From Sipunculus nudus (taxonomy: Eukaryota > Annelida > Sipuncula > Golfingiida > Sipunculidae): a stretch of DNA of 64,000 bases. The position numbers and the translations under genes were made by a program. Under the pieces are notes generated by a model. It did no database searches. It saw only the letters and a program-made list of their open reading frames with translations, and had not been told where the DNA came from. Shown here one piece after another: positions 1 to 12,896 of the stretch. Position 1 is the stretch's first letter. Every line of letters begins with the position of its first letter. The stretch spans positions 26,276,367 through 26,340,366 of the forward strand of contig CM049308.1 in assembly GCA_026874595.1 (NCBI GenBank), in the 5' to 3' direction.

Positions 1-121
1 GCACTCGAGGCCCAGTTCCAACCCCCCCCCCCCCCCCCCGCCAGTCATTTTCTGAAGGGTAGAAGCCTAACATCAGTGGCTATTTTTGTTTGGCTAGTTG
101 GTTGGGCCTTAATTTTTTGTT

Positions 122-1488
122 ATGCCCCAAACCACAAAGTGGCCGGGGCATATAGTTTTACCCATGTCCGTCATTGCGTCATTCCGTCCTTCCGTCCTTC
201 CGAAATCAAAAAGTTGTACGGACTTTTTTTTTCGCAATGCCTGCAGATATTGGCCTGATTTTTTGTGTGTTGGCAGATATAGACCAGTTACAGATCGAGT
301 TCGCGTTTCGTCCCGGTTGACCTACTTTTGACCGTTTTACGGCTGCTAAACTTAGAAAATTTCATGAAAAATAGAAATTTTCATAACAAATACACATGTA
401 CGGACTTTTTTTCGCAATGCCTGCAGATATTGGCCTGATTTTTGGTGTGTAGGCAGATAATGACCAGTTACAGATCGAGTTCGCGTTTCGTCCCAGTTGA
501 CCTACATTTGACCGTTTTACGGCTCCTGAACATAGAAAATTTCATGAAAAATATGAACTTTCATGACAAATACACATGTACAGATTTTTTTTTGCAATGC
601 CTGCAGATATTGGCCTGATTTTTGGTGTGTGGGCAGATATTGACCAGTTACAGATCGAGTTCTTGTTTTGTCCCAGTTGACCTACTTTTGACCGTTTTAC
701 GGCTCCTGAACATAGAAAATTTCATGAAAAATATAAATTTTCATGACAAATACACATGTACAGATTTTTCTCCTCAATGCCGGCGGATATTGGCCTGATA
801 TTTGGTGAGTGGGCAGATAATGTCCAGTTACAGATCGTGTTTACGTTTTGTCCCAGTTGACCTACTTTTGACCTTTTGACGGTGCTCTAACATAGAAATT
901 TCATAAAAAAGTGCACATGTACGGACTTTTTTCGCAGTGCCTGCAGATACGGGCCTGATTTTTGGTGTGTAGGCAGATAATGACCAGTTACAGATCGAGT
1001 TCTTGTTTTGTCCCAGTTGACCTACTTTTGACCATTTGACTGCTCCTGAACATAGAAAATTTCATGAAAAATAGAAATTTTCATAACAAATGCATATGTA
1101 CGGACTTTTTCTCCTCAATTCCTGCAGATACCACCCTGATTTTTTGTGTGGGTAGATAATGACAGTTACAGATCGAGTTCGCGTTTCGTCCCGGTTGACC
1201 TACATTTGATTATTTTACAGCTCCTAAACATAGAAAATTTCATGAAAGACAGAAATTTTTATAGAAAATGCACATGTATAGACTTTTTCTCACAATGCCT
1301 GCAGATACTGGCCTGATTTTTGGTGTGTTGCTTTATAATGACCCGTTACAGATCAAGTTTGCATTTTGCCCTTGTTGACCTACTTTTGACCATACGACAC
1401 CTCCTGAACTTAAACAAATTTTCAAAATTTAACAAATGTTTCTAATTTGCCCCAGGCGGGAGCATTCGTGTCGTTCCGATACATCTAG
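122..1488 (+). mobile_element. HINE/Helentron-like element with ~180-bp tandem core
   Basis: Starts with GC-rich GTTATGCCCCAAACCAC and GGCCGGGGCATATAG plus a run of TCCGTC, followed by seven tandem units beginning GTACGGAC or variants at 216, 398, 578, 758, 919, 1098 and 1276 (spacing 161-182 bp). Each unit contains CAATGCCTGCAGATAT and TTGACCTAC. It ends GCCCCAGGCGGG...CATCTAG followed by TTTT. The CTAG|TT end is the same as in the other HINE-like elements here. Confidence 0.65.
216..1440 (+). repeat. Seven-unit ~180-bp satellite
   Basis: Direct repeats with period about 180 bp (the fourth is shorter, 161 bp). Units 1-3 are near-identical, later ones diverged. No conserved reading frame is maintained; short ORFs crossing it are not credible genes. 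Confidence 0.85.
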
Positions 1489-1557
1489 TTTTGTTTTCAA
1501 CATTTATCATCATGCATATATTGGCATTGCTTATTTTTGACTGCATAGTTTTTTTTT

Positions 1558-2847
1558 AACTCAGCTGACTGTAAGTCATCTGAGCTGTAGCGATCACCCA
1601 CTGTCCGTCGTCCGTCAGGTTGTCCGGCCGTCCGTCTGTTAACAGTAACCGTTAGACCTAGAACTGCTAACTGCACATCCAGGGAGGTCCTAGACAAATC
1701 TCAGACGGGGTCATACGGGGCACAAATCGTATCTGTTCAGCCCAGAATCTTCTCACGCAACATCCATGGAATCTCCTTTGAAACATGAAATTAGGTCATC
1801 GTGACCTATAGTTTGCAACCTAGACTATGGGCCGAAAACATGATTTTTGGCACGCAGACAGACAGTGCACAAATTGTATCCATTGGGCCAAAAATCTTCT
1901 AATATAAAACAAAGGGAGGTCCCAGGCAAATGTCCGTGGAAACCTGAAATTAGGTCACTGTTACCTACATTCTGCAACCTACATGAGAAAAAGATGTCAA
2001 ATGTGCACCCAGAATGTCAGATGAGCACAAAAGCCTAGATTCTTCTAACGCAACATCCTGAGAGGTTCAAGGCAAATCTCTTTGGAAACAAGAAATAAGG
2101 TCATATAGAAACCAAGACAGACCAGGTACAAATTGTATCTATTTTCCTTGGAATCTTCTATTGAAAAGTTCTGGGAGGTCGTTGGCAAGTCTTCTTTTAA
2201 TCATGAAATAAGGCAACCTTATAATATATGTCAAATAAAGTCAAATTGTATCGTTAAGCCCTAAAATTTTCCAACACAACATCTTGACAAATCCCACTGG
2301 AAACCTTCACGTTACAGGCCATAGCATCTTTAATGTCAGATAGGTGCAAAGTGTACGATAAGTCCTGGGGAATTCTCCTTTGAAATTTTAAATAAGGCCA
2401 TGGCAACCTATATTCTTCAAGCTTCTGGCCAGAAGCATAATTTAGAGCAATCAGACAGGACACAAATGGTATCCATTAGCCCTAGACTCTTCTTACATAA
2501 CATTCAGGAAGTTACTTGGCAAATCCCATTGGAAACCTGAAATAAGGTCATTGTGAACTATAATCTGTGACCTATGGACCAGAAACATGATTTTGAGTAT
2601 CCAAATAGACAGGGTTTTAATTGCATCCATTTTCCTTGGAACCTTCAATTGTTAAATCCCGGGAGGGGGGGGGGGGGGGGGTCCGTGGAAAGTCTCCTTT
2701 GAATCCTGAAAATAAAATTTTTATTTTTTATTTTTACAACACAGTAACATTAGCGATCGGCAATTCTCACAGACGAAATATTACACTGATAAAATAATTG
2801 AGCATTCAGTGAAATTCAGCTGAGCGTCACAGCCCATGGGCCAATTG
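1558..2847 (+). mobile_element. HINE/pearl-like element, copy A
   Basis: 5' end (after a T run) AACTCAGCTGACTGTAAGTC, then CCGTCGTCCGTC and GTTAACAG. The core has repeated motifs 'caaatcgtatc...ccatggaa...cctgaaattaggtca' at roughly 170-bp intervals. 3' end CAGCTGAGCGTCACAGCCC followed by ATGGGCCAATTG then TT. The AGCTCAGCTG and CAGCTGAGC ends form subterminal inverted repeats, and CCCATGGG forms the 3' hairpin. Confidence 0.7.
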
Positions 2848-4034
2848 TTTTTCTAAAGTATTTAGAGAAATATCTGAAAGTAGAACACGCCTAAAGATAT
2901 ATATCATTACATAAAGGCTAAGTTATTCCTGCTGTGGTTTTGAAAAAATGCATTTAAAACATTAAGTATTACTTGTTTTTACTCAAATTGGCCTCTTATT
3001 AAGTAAACAGATACATGTATATATCTGTTCCCCGTTTATATACATAATGTACACACTTTTCTAATTTAAGAATTATGTATAGTGTCAACAAAATGCTAAT
3101 TATAATCTTTTAAGTAGTGATTTCACGTTGTCAACTTAGAGGAATAGCCAAATACATTAAAATCATTTGGAATCTTTTTTTTTCACCCAAAGATATGCTA
3201 AAACCTCAGAGCTTCGGGGGGGGGGGGGCTTCGTCCTAAGGCGGGCCCCTTGACCCCAGCAAATCCCCCCCCCCATTTTCTTTTGCTCTTCATTGCATTT
3301 AAAATCCGGGTGTCGCCACTGCCACAGTGTAAAACTAATCAGTGAAGGTATGAAATGTCAACTTCTTCCATACAGGTGTCACCAAAAGCCTTCTACACTA
3401 TAGTATTCTTCAGATTCCGTGTATAGAAACAATTATATTGTGTCCATTTACGGGTTTTATATTTTAATAATCATTAAACAAAAATAAGCACGTGGCCATA
3501 TTTTTACCAAAGAGCATTTGAATTTACATAATTTGGTCACACCGAATAATCATTGAATATAATAAATTTTACCAATATGACAGTATCCAAAATGACAGAA
3601 TTTATCATATTTTGTAATAATAATGCATCTGCCTGCTAGCTCTTGTGTGAAGATAATTGCCTCCCCAGGATAGTATGCGTTCATTCCCGTTTGTGTGTTT
3701 GTATGTGTTGTATTTTTGTTCACGACATACATTCTTTACCCAGCGCTTTACCTATGGCCTTACTATCTATATCTCAAATGCTGTTTGCTTTTCTTGGTCC
3801 CTACACGAGAAGGGAGCATTGCATGTGGGGCCAATCAAATGAGACCCGGTGCTGGAATTAACATCCTTTGTGATTGGCTGAAATGGTCACATTATTTATA
3901 GCAAATATAAATGTTGTTGGCAATTTTTTAGGGATGGAAGAAGCCATTGTATATGGGCTAGACCAGAAACTTATTCCATAAATATTTGTGGTCGTCTCGA
4001 CTGCGTGTAATCGATGCCCGAAAGTGCTATGTAT
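2848..4034. other. Intergenic; no gene seen
   Basis: AT-rich DNA with a G run (3217-3230) and C run near 3266. Around 3310-3322 the sequence GTGTCGCCACTG resembles one end of a hAT-type element (CAGTGGCGAC in reverse), but no partner or duplication was found. No supported coding exon. Confidence 0.5.
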
Positions 4035-4575
4035 TATAGTCCGTTTCACCACCTGCTGTCCACCTGTTTTTTGCAGAAAATTCACTTAAAAGTTTATATT
4101 TTGCAAATATTTCCTAGGAATCTACATATGGAGGTGACAACCTAATATGGCAATTAAGAATCTTACAATAAATCCCCCATTTATGTTTCACAACATTTTA
4201 GTCTCTTCACCATGATCTGGCAGATATGATGTGTCCCACCATAAGTAGCCATCTTTGTTTTAGCTGGTTATATTTTTTATAGTGTTTACATGAGATCATC
4301 CAATCAGCAACTGTCATTTGAGGCTTTTTTTGCATGTGACCAATGACCTTGACCGCCATAAGTGGGTCTGATATGTTGTAAAATGTTGACTGATTTCTCA
4401 TATTTTCAAATAATTCTGTTTCTTAAATAAGGTGTAAGGTAGGTATTTATTTTCCTTGTTAAAAATTAGGTCCTTTAACCTCTACTCTCCACTATAATTG
4501 TTTCCCTTGAAATGTAACTAATAAAACTTTTCATAGCAAAAAACAGGTGGACATGAGGGGATGAAACGGACTATA
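4035..4575. mobile_element. MITE copy 1 (541 bp, ~40-bp TIRs)
   Basis: Left end TATAGTCCGTTTCACCACCT and right end reverse complement TATAGTCCGTTTCATCCCCT, both continuing into TGTCCACCTGTTTTTTGC. The outer TA is compatible with a Tc1/mariner-type TA target. A second full copy (12338-12880) and an internal fragment (about 40735-41045) share the interior. Confidence 0.8.
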
Positions 4576-5798
4576 GCTTTACATAACCTCAGGTGATATT
4601 AACGTAACATTTAATTATAAGGCCAAATCCCGAACCATTTGCAGCCTTCGCAGTTCGTGAAGTACCTATAGCATGTTCATGCAAGAATAATTGTTATATT
4701 TTGTATTTTAAAGAATTGACTAAAGAAAACCCCTGTAGCCTTTTATAAAAATACACCAAAATAAGCCAGTCTGTTATGTTTAAATCCACGTGTTTAAAAC
4801 ATATGGGGGACATGCCATATAATCCAAACACATTCACCAAGGAAATCTGGCGGGCCAGACGGACAAGAGTTTGCAAAGGACGGTTTTACAGCTGGTGACC
4901 TTTCAACTAACATATGAAACGAACCATCTTAGGTTATGTGTTTGACCTGTTTGTAAACATTCAGGGGCGTCAATTTTAGAGGGGGTATATATCCCCCTTC
5001 CCCAATTTTAGGCAAGTGGGGGGATGGTCAATGAAATACCCCCCCCCCCCCTGTGCACTATTCAGAGAATAATATTTATATATTGCAAATGAAATATATT
5101 GATAAATAAAATTAAATACTTAGGTTCCATTTATGACTTTACCTTGAACTATTTTATCTATACCTAGTTTGGATTAACTTATACTCGAAACATAATACCT
5201 TATTTTTTAAAACCTTATAATTAATTGTGATATATATTCGAAATGTGATTAAGTGTATATATGCATGTGTCATACAGACACTGAAAATGTATTCATATAT
5301 ATATATGTGTGTGTGTGACATGTGTGCGATCCCCCCCCCCCTAGCAGTTCATTAATATTTTAATTTTCAAGGAGTTTTGCACAAAAAAAAAATCCGGCCG
5401 ACAGCACCCTTACACCTACCGATCCTATAGAGGACGACTTTAAGCCACCATCATAGGACGGGATGACTTATGAGGGTTAATGAGTTAATTCTTAATTCAT
5501 ATTTGAGTAAACATTTTAATGGGAACATTATCTACCTAGAGTCCCCTGATTGCAAAACCATCAGTTTCCTTTTTTCTTTTCGTTTTCTTTCTCCTGTCAT
5601 TTATCTGTTTGCCCTATATCTCTAATATGGCTGATTTCCAAAGATTAAATTTGGGTGTAATATTACTCCTTTAGGTCAAAGATTTGCCCCTGGTATTTAT
5701 TTTTTATCTTTACCTTATTCCAAGATGGTACATTCCATAGCCCGTTACCCATTATCGCTCAGTTGCGATAGGAGGGGCAGATGAGGGTGAAGCTTCCA

Positions 5799-5858
<60 letters not shown>

Positions 5859-6765
5859 CTATTTTTTTAAGATAAACCTGAACCCTGAACACTGTACCCT
5901 TCCCTCCTTACTGGTATCTTCTTGATCTGGCCCTAGCTCGCTTTGTTTAATGCACTGTGGTCTCCTTCATGACCTTAACCTAAGACTTAATTAATAAATC
6001 ATATTCATTTCATGTGTGTATAGTCCTGGTAAAGAACAATAATCGGATGTTTCTAGATTCTTCGAACAGAATTACCTTTACATGAGAGAAATATATCTAC
6101 CTCTGTCTGCCTGAGTTTCATCTGTCACATTATGTAATCACATTGATTTTCGATTATTGATTACCAACTAATCATTATCAACCGAAACCCTGCACAACAA
6201 CAGATCAGAGTTTGACATTTGTTGGCAAATCTGTAGCTCAGATTTAGAACAAATGACTCCGGCCTATAAGCAAAACATTAAAATCTTAATGTGTAGATTG
6301 AGTATTGTGTGAATTGATCGTATAAGTGATAATCCGAAAGGCCTTTTCCGGTAGAAAATAAGTATATAACATAACACCTGCTTGAATATGTATTTTGGAA
6401 ATACAATGGATGTCTGATATATATGTCATATATATAAAAAAAATAATACAAAGTCCAATTCTAATCTATCATTGAGTGTACCCGCAGGTGTTGAAAAAAA
6501 ATCGTTAACTAGAATTTATCATAGGACCGCTCGGGGAACGTTACTAGTATAGGCGATGGGGGCAGCTATGAACTCAGTTAAGCCAACTGAATATGGTACA
6601 TTATTAATGCCCCCTGCATTGTATATAGAGCACTTTCTCTGTGATGTATTAAACTTCTGCATGTATAACTTTGATTGACGATGCCCCAATGTATCACCCC
6701 CCCCCCCCCCGAACATAAATTGACGCCACTGTGTGACCGCCCAGGAACAATTAATTGCAGCCTCG
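4576..6765. other. Intergenic; low-complexity tracts and possible hAT-like ends
   Basis: Contains CAGGGGCGTCAATTTTAG at 4964 and, in reverse, CAGTGGCGTCAATTTATG at 6713-6730, a plausible hAT-like terminal pair 1.77 kb apart, but the flanking 8 bases do not match. Also holds C runs (5041, 5331, 6699) and a CT microsatellite. No gene seen. Confidence 0.4.
5803..5859. repeat. (TC)n microsatellite
   Basis: About 57 bp of TC dinucleotides with one TTT interruption. Confidence 0.95.
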
Positions 6766-7654
6766 TACCGTAATTGACGTAATAAGCGCCCCGGGCGCTC
6801 TTGAAATTGAAGTTTTTCAAATATTTTTTATACCCCAAAAAGCCCCGCCTCCCCCCTACCCCCGACCCAATCCCCATCTGCCATCTTCCAAAGTGCGTTA
6901 CGATCCTCTAAAACTGTGGCTTGTGTGCACGTGTTTGACTTCACAGCACATTCACGGCAAATCAGAACAACCAATTTTCTTTAATTATGGTTGTGTGAAG
7001 TTGTGAAAATAATAACTTATCTAAGTCATACCGATTTTGCAGACGATTTTATTTTGTGTTGTATGCGAGTGCAAGAATTGTACGAATGACTGCAGTTCGA
7101 GATTTCCTTTGTAGCTGAAGAGGAATTATTAGGATGTTAATAAATGAACTCTTTAATAAGAGTAGCCGCCTATTAAGGCATAATAAATGTTCATATTAAG
7201 ATATGGAAAACAGTATTTATTTAAAAGATGAAAAATATGATACTGGACGTCTGTAACCTGATTATGCCAGTCACCCTGTGCAAATACCTTTGACAGCCGC
7301 TGAGCCGGTATATGACATGGAATGGCATCGCCAATAATTATCCTTTTTGTCCTTAATTGTGCGTGATATTACATCAAAAGTTATAAAAAGCTGAAATTCT
7401 GGCCTCCAGACACCACCACCATGGACTTTCATTTTATAACAATTAACGTAACTGCCGACATGCACACACCGATGTCTTACGCTTTTGTATCACGAGTACA
7501 CGCAAGTAATTTGCCAGGAAGCTTGCGCCAATTAACCATTTGATATAACGTACCCCATACGATTTGTGTATTCTTATAGAAAAATATATCGTGTCTGGAT
7601 CCTTTGCTCAATGTTGGTTTTTCATTTCAAATACAGGTTCCAGTTAAAATTGAA

Positions 7655-9206
7655 TACCGTATTTCCTTGAACAAACGCCCGGGCGTTTATTTTTTTCAGA
7701 CACTGCTTTGACCCGGCGTCTTAACAAGGCCGGCTTCTATTTAAGGCCGGCGTTTATTAAAAAAATACGTCATCAGGCTCGTCAGACAAAATAAAAATAG
7801 AACACGTCGAAACAATGAACCCGCCGTTCACTAATCACTGACACATTTGAAAACATCGCCGGTACACGGATTGTGTTTACGAAATTTCATTAGTTGCCAT
7901 AGGTATATGGGACACGCGCAATCTCCACAATCACGCACCATAATTGGAATTAACGCAGAATCACAGCGAGAGATTGCAGTTGTACACAAAAATCTGTCCG
8001 CGCGGGCCCCTCGAAACCAGGTATCCAGGTGTTTTATGTGGCTGTTCCATTTATTTTACACCGCGTGAACTTGGTACATTTTTACGCTCTGAAAACGGGG
8101 TGGCTCTTCCATTTACTGTTTTCAACGTACAACTGGTAGCATTTGTTCCATCGAAATACGGGGGTTTGGTACCTATCAGCTTATAACGGCACAGCGTAAT
8201 TCATTCTCATGACACTTTCCTCTCGTTAAATATTTAACTGATTCAGCTCGACACAGCGTAATCAAGCGTTTCTGGTCCTGTATATACTAAACACGGGGTG
8301 GCAATTTCATTAACTGTTCACCGCGTATAACTTGTAATATTGATTCCATCAAAATACAGGGGGGTGGTTCTTTATAACGGCAAAGCGTAGGTCAATTTCA
8401 TGACACTTTTCTCCCGTTTTTATCTGATACAGCTTGACACAGCGTATTCAAGCGTTTCCGAACTGGTATATACTGGTATGTGACATTTACTGCCGGGAAT
8501 ATTACTGAATATATAGTTGTGGACAAGAGTACATACTATTTTTAACTATAAAAATTATCTCAGAAGCGTGGCTTTGGTAACAGTGGGGACCCATTTAAAA
8601 GCGCTAAAAATGAAAGCAAGGAGCGTAATTTGGCTTGACAGTGGCTAAAAAATTGTACCGCTCGACACCATCATTTGGTGCCTGCATGCTACAGAAGAAA
8701 TGTGTGCCAAAACGTATTTGAACAGTTCTGTTCAACCATCCGTGAGGTATAGACTTTCACCGTACCAAGTTTTATTGCTTGTTTCAAGCGGTACTATTTA
8801 CTATTGCTTGATAGCAGTGATAGTATTAGCCTTCTCACTGCTGACGTATTTGTGTATCGCTTATTGAACGAATCGGGAATATATGGTGTCCCTCATGGAA
8901 AAAAGCATTCACGTAAGATAAAAGAATGATTTATAGAGTAAGAGGAATTAAACATATTATCAATACAACACAAACCGAAATTCATACAACAATCTATCGT
9001 CATTTTGACCGGTAAATACACCAATTATAATGAAGGGAAAAGACATCTGTTGGCAAACATAGAAACTACTCTGACACAAGGCCTGTGAACAAGACCGGCG
9101 TCTATTTAAGGCCGGCGTTTATTTTTCTGGGACATTGTTTTGCCCCGGCGACTAAATAAGGCAGGCGACTATTTAAGGTCCGGCGTCTGTTCAAGGAAAT
9201 ACGGTA
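7655..9206. mobile_element. TIR element (CCGTATTTCCTTGAACA ends), ~1.55 kb
   Basis: Ends TACCGTATTTCCTTGAACA on both sides in inverted orientation, TA outermost. Subterminal regions at both ends repeat GGCCGGCGTYTATTTAAGG-like motifs, as foldback DNA elements do. Interior has a diverged tandem duplication (about 8090-8280 and 8290-8460, sharing TATAACGGCAMAGCG and CGACACAGCGTAATCAAGCG-like blocks). No transposase frame remains. Confidence 0.65.
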
Positions 9207-9437
9207 CACAAGAACCGTATCGAAATCCACTCTCCTGCATGTTGCTGTGAGCGGCCCGATTAACCTCTGACCCTTGACCACGTCCTGTTTTGGAATTAGA
9301 GTCCCTCGATCTAAAGTCGCAGGTCATTTCCGTGGTTAATTCGATAGCGTTTCATGTCTGTTGTTAAAATTAGGTCACGTACGCGTTGACGTTTACCGCT
9401 CCCGAAACAAGGAAAATACTTTTTTCCAATCTTTTTT

Positions 9438-10767
9438 AGCTCGGCTGACTGTAAGTCAACTGAGGCATAGGAATGGCGCTTTGTCCGTCGTCTGTCTGGC
9501 CGTCCGTTAGCAGGGCACAAATCGTAACTGCTGGTCCCAGAACTCCTTAGTGAACATCAAAGGAGGTCAATAAAACATTTCCTTGAAAATTTTAAATTAG
9601 GTCACTGCGACCTATATCCTCCGAGCTTTGGGCCTGTAAGTATCCCCCCCCCCAGAATAATAAAAAAAATGATTCAAAACCTCCAATATCTTGATTATTA
9701 ATGCATGGATTTTCATGAAACTTGCCTTGAATATTGACCATAACTAGTTTCGTCAGTTCCGAAGAGTGGTGGCGCCAACTGTATTTTTTTCATATTTTTA
9801 CGAATATTTTTCTATTTTTTCTATTTTTTTACTATAAAATGACAACAATCATGTCAGTTTCTTAGCTGTGATTCCATCTAGTGTTCCAAAACCTGGTGTG
9901 CTTATTGATCACAAGTGGATGCCCATATAGTAATCACCCTGTCTGTCTGTCTGTTGGTCTGTCTGTTTGTCTGTCCCTCCGTTTATCGACACAAATTTGT
10001 TTCCAGATGATAACTCCAGGTTGGATTGTCATATGGATTTAAAACACGACTTGCACATGGCCCACCACTAAAGAAGGGACCTGTATGATTTTTGGGTCAT
10101 CAGGTCAAGGGCAAGGTCACAAGACTCGCTTATTTAAAAAAGATTATGGCTGCATTTTAAGTCAAGCTTTCATCTCAAACGTTCCATCTTGCATATTTAG
10201 CTGACTTGCCAGTATGAGGAGAACAAAAATAAAATTTTGGAACACAAGGTCAAAGGTCAAGGTCACAGGGGCCATCTGTTCACAAATTAGTTTCCAGATG
10301 ATAACTCAAGTTTAATTTGACATATTGGTTTCAAACTTAACTTATATATGGCTCACAATTAAAGTAAGAACCCTGCCGATTTTGGTGTCCAAAGGTCAAG
10401 GTCACAGGACCCATTTCTGTAAAAGGAATGTGTATGCATTTCAAGCCAAACTTTTCATCACAAACCTTCCATCTTCAAGATATTATACTCACCTGCCGAT
10501 AGGGGAAGATTCTTTTCATTTTGGGGTCATAGGGTCAAAGGTCAAGGTCACAGGGCCCATCCATTTACAAATTAGTTTATGGATTATAATTATGCTTTGG
10601 CTAGAAAGATTTGCTTAAAACTTGATCTATTAATCACCCACCACTTAATTAAGAAAAATTTTGATTTTTAGGGTCCTGAGGTCTAAGGTGAAGGTCACAG
10701 GACCATCATTCTGAAAAATATACTTATAGACAAATACAGCTGAGCGTTGAGACCCCTGGTTCCCTAG
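9438..10767 (+). mobile_element. HINE/pearl-like element, copy B (chimeric core)
   Basis: 5' end AGCTCGGCTGACTGTAAGTC and CCGTCGTCTGTCTGGCCGTC. Up to about 9890 the core matches that of the elements at 20129 and 29875 (AAATTAGGTCACTG..., TGGCGCCA). From about 9900 it switches to a different core (CACAAATTAGTTTCCAGATG units near 9991, 10281 and 10568, rich in AGGTCAAAGGTCAAGGTCA). 3' end CAGCTGAGCGTTGAGACCCC then TGGTTCCCTAG and TT. Confidence 0.65.
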
Positions 10768-12337
10768 TTAATGACAGTGAACAACACGTACGGCGATACA
10801 TAAAATTACCCGTGAATGAATAATTCACATAAAGCGCGGCAGCAGGCGTACGATACACACGTACTGTTATACTGATTTCCCGGTTAACGGTTCTTGCAGC
10901 GATAGCAGTCTGTGCAGGCGAGGTAACTTGCATTTTTATGTCATATATACCCGTGTATTATACAACTGTCACATTTGACTGCCACGATAAAGTAAAGGTT
11001 AATTTGACCGTGCAATTAACCCGTTGATTACTGATGAAGTGCAAATGGTCAATTTGGGTATTATTTCAGCTGTAATTAGTTTCACAGTGCGTACATTTAC
11101 AAACGCAGCATAGTTTGAAAGACGTCTTCATTGTTTTATTACTATTATTTAAGAGAGAACATATTAATTTTGAGAAATAAAAAAAGACCAAGGAAATATA
11201 TTTTATTGAATGTTACATCCACATACATACCTTAATTCCACGGGGATTATCATTGTTAGGGAACAGACCTTATACACTAGAGCGGTGGCTGTCAGTCATT
11301 TAAGCCGGCATATGGGCAAAATACGTCTTTATTCTTTTATCAATATTATTTCAAAGAGGCCAAATAAATTATGAGAAATAACAAACACCAAGTTAATATA
11401 TTTCATTGCATGATACATCCACATACGTGCCTGAATTAAGGCACGCGATCAGCATAGCCACCTGCAGGGTCGGCCCTCACGGACACAGTCAATATAATCT
11501 ATGACACACTTGACAACTGACTCTCTTTTGTTCAACTAATATTATTATTATATTAGATAATAAAGCCTGACGGAGATAGAATAAAACTGGCGGTAATTTA
11601 AGGCTTGACGGGGAGAAACGAAAACACTATGTTGCGCCACGTTATATTAGCAACTGAGAAAAATGAGGTTAGGATGGCTCATTGGGGGTGGGGGGTCGTT
11701 TATTACGGGCGGGGCGCTTATTACGTCAAATACGGTATTTGTTCAATGATCACGTTGAGTACATAGCGTATATAAGCTGATTGAGTGGGTATGGTGCAGA
11801 TAAGACCGTGCTAGTGACCATCTGGCTGTATCACGCTTGCCTGCATAAATGGACTTTCAGCTGTGCCAGCCAATGGATTTTCTCCTCCATTTACACGAAG
11901 CACTCACTTGGGTTCAGAAGTATATCCTTATCAGGTCAGAACTAGCACGGATGACAAATTGCCGCCCGTTGTTTTTTTTTGGGGTCAGAGGTCACGTCCT
12001 TCACCCATCCTAACACCCAGCTGTTCCACACAGTTAGTATGACGGTAAGTTTGAAGCATACAAACTAAGTTGGTATTTGATTCCATGAATCCTAACACAT
12101 TCAGACAGGTCTGACATTTTGGACTTTACCACGCGTACGGTAGGCCTACTGGAAGTGTTATATGCTTGAACAAGCGTGCTACTAGTAAAAACAACTAGAC
12201 TTAACACTAGATAAATATTCGGTTTTGATTACCAGTCGGTCCCCCTTGTCTGTTTACATATATATAGCTTTTATCATAATCCCTTGTGTCGTTATTTGTG
12301 GCTTATATTTGGCCCAAAACAAGGTCAATTCAGATGT
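10768..12337. other. Intergenic; local ~200-bp duplication
   Basis: Two related segments (about 11100-11240 and 11305-11440) share KACGTCTTYATTSTTTTAT-type and ATACATCCACATACRTRCCT-type blocks. The right-hand CCGTATTT-type end is at 11710-11737. No coding exon supported. Confidence 0.5.
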
Positions 12338-12880
12338 TATAGTCCATTTCACCACCTGCTGTCCACCTGTTTTTTGTAGATGATTTACTTAAAAGTTTAT
12401 ATTTTTCAATATTTTCCAAGTAAACGACATATGGAAGTGACAACCTAATATGGCAGTTAAGAATTTTACTATAAATCCCTTGTTCATGTTTTACAACATT
12501 TTAGTCTCTTTACCATGATCTGGCAGATATTGTGTGTCCCTCCATAAGTATAGCCATCTTTGTTTTAGCTGGTTATATTTTTTAGAGTGTTTACATGAGA
12601 TCATCCAATCAGCAGCTGTCAGCTGAGGCTGTTTTTGCATGTGACCAATGACCTTGACCGCCATAAGTGGGTCTGATGTGTTGTAAAATATAGACTGATT
12701 TCTCATATTTTCAGAAAATTCTGTTACTCAAATATGGCAGAAGGTAGGAATTTAGTTACCCAGTTGAAATTAGGTTCTGTAATCCTCTCCTCAACACTAT
12801 AATTGTTTCCCTTGAAATATACCTAATAAAAATATTCATAGCAAAAAACAGGTGGACATGAGGGGATGAAACGGACTATA
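12338..12880. mobile_element. MITE copy 2 (543 bp)
   Basis: Same TIRs as copy 1 (TATAGTCCATTTCACCACCT on the left, reverse TATAGTCCGTTTCATCCCCT on the right) and colinear interior. Ends about 425 bp upstream of the PhyH-like start codon. Confidence 0.82.
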
Positions 12881-12896
12881 ACAGAGTAGACATTGG

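Larger units (their letters stand above)
6766..11737. mobile_element. Possible 5-kb TIR element (CCGTATTTGACGTAATAAGC ends) with nested insertions
   Basis: Left end TACCGTAATTGACGTAATAA followed by GCGCCCCGGGCG; right end in reverse TACCGTATTTGACGTAATAA then GCGCCCCG. Outer TA could be the target duplication. The span contains a second TIR element (7655-9206) and a HINE (9438-10767), so a single original element is inferred rather than shown; the ends could belong to separate copies. Confidence 0.4.

Noticed and set aside
4964-6730. hAT-type element between CAGGGGCGTCAATTTTAG and its inverted partner
   Set aside because: Ends are convincing but the flanking 8 bases differ (TAAACATT versus TGTGACCG), so it is not called as an intact insertion.
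6578-6877. 99-codon minus-strand ORF with Gly-rich run
   Set aside because: The Gly run is a translated C homopolymer and the rest is repeat-end DNA.
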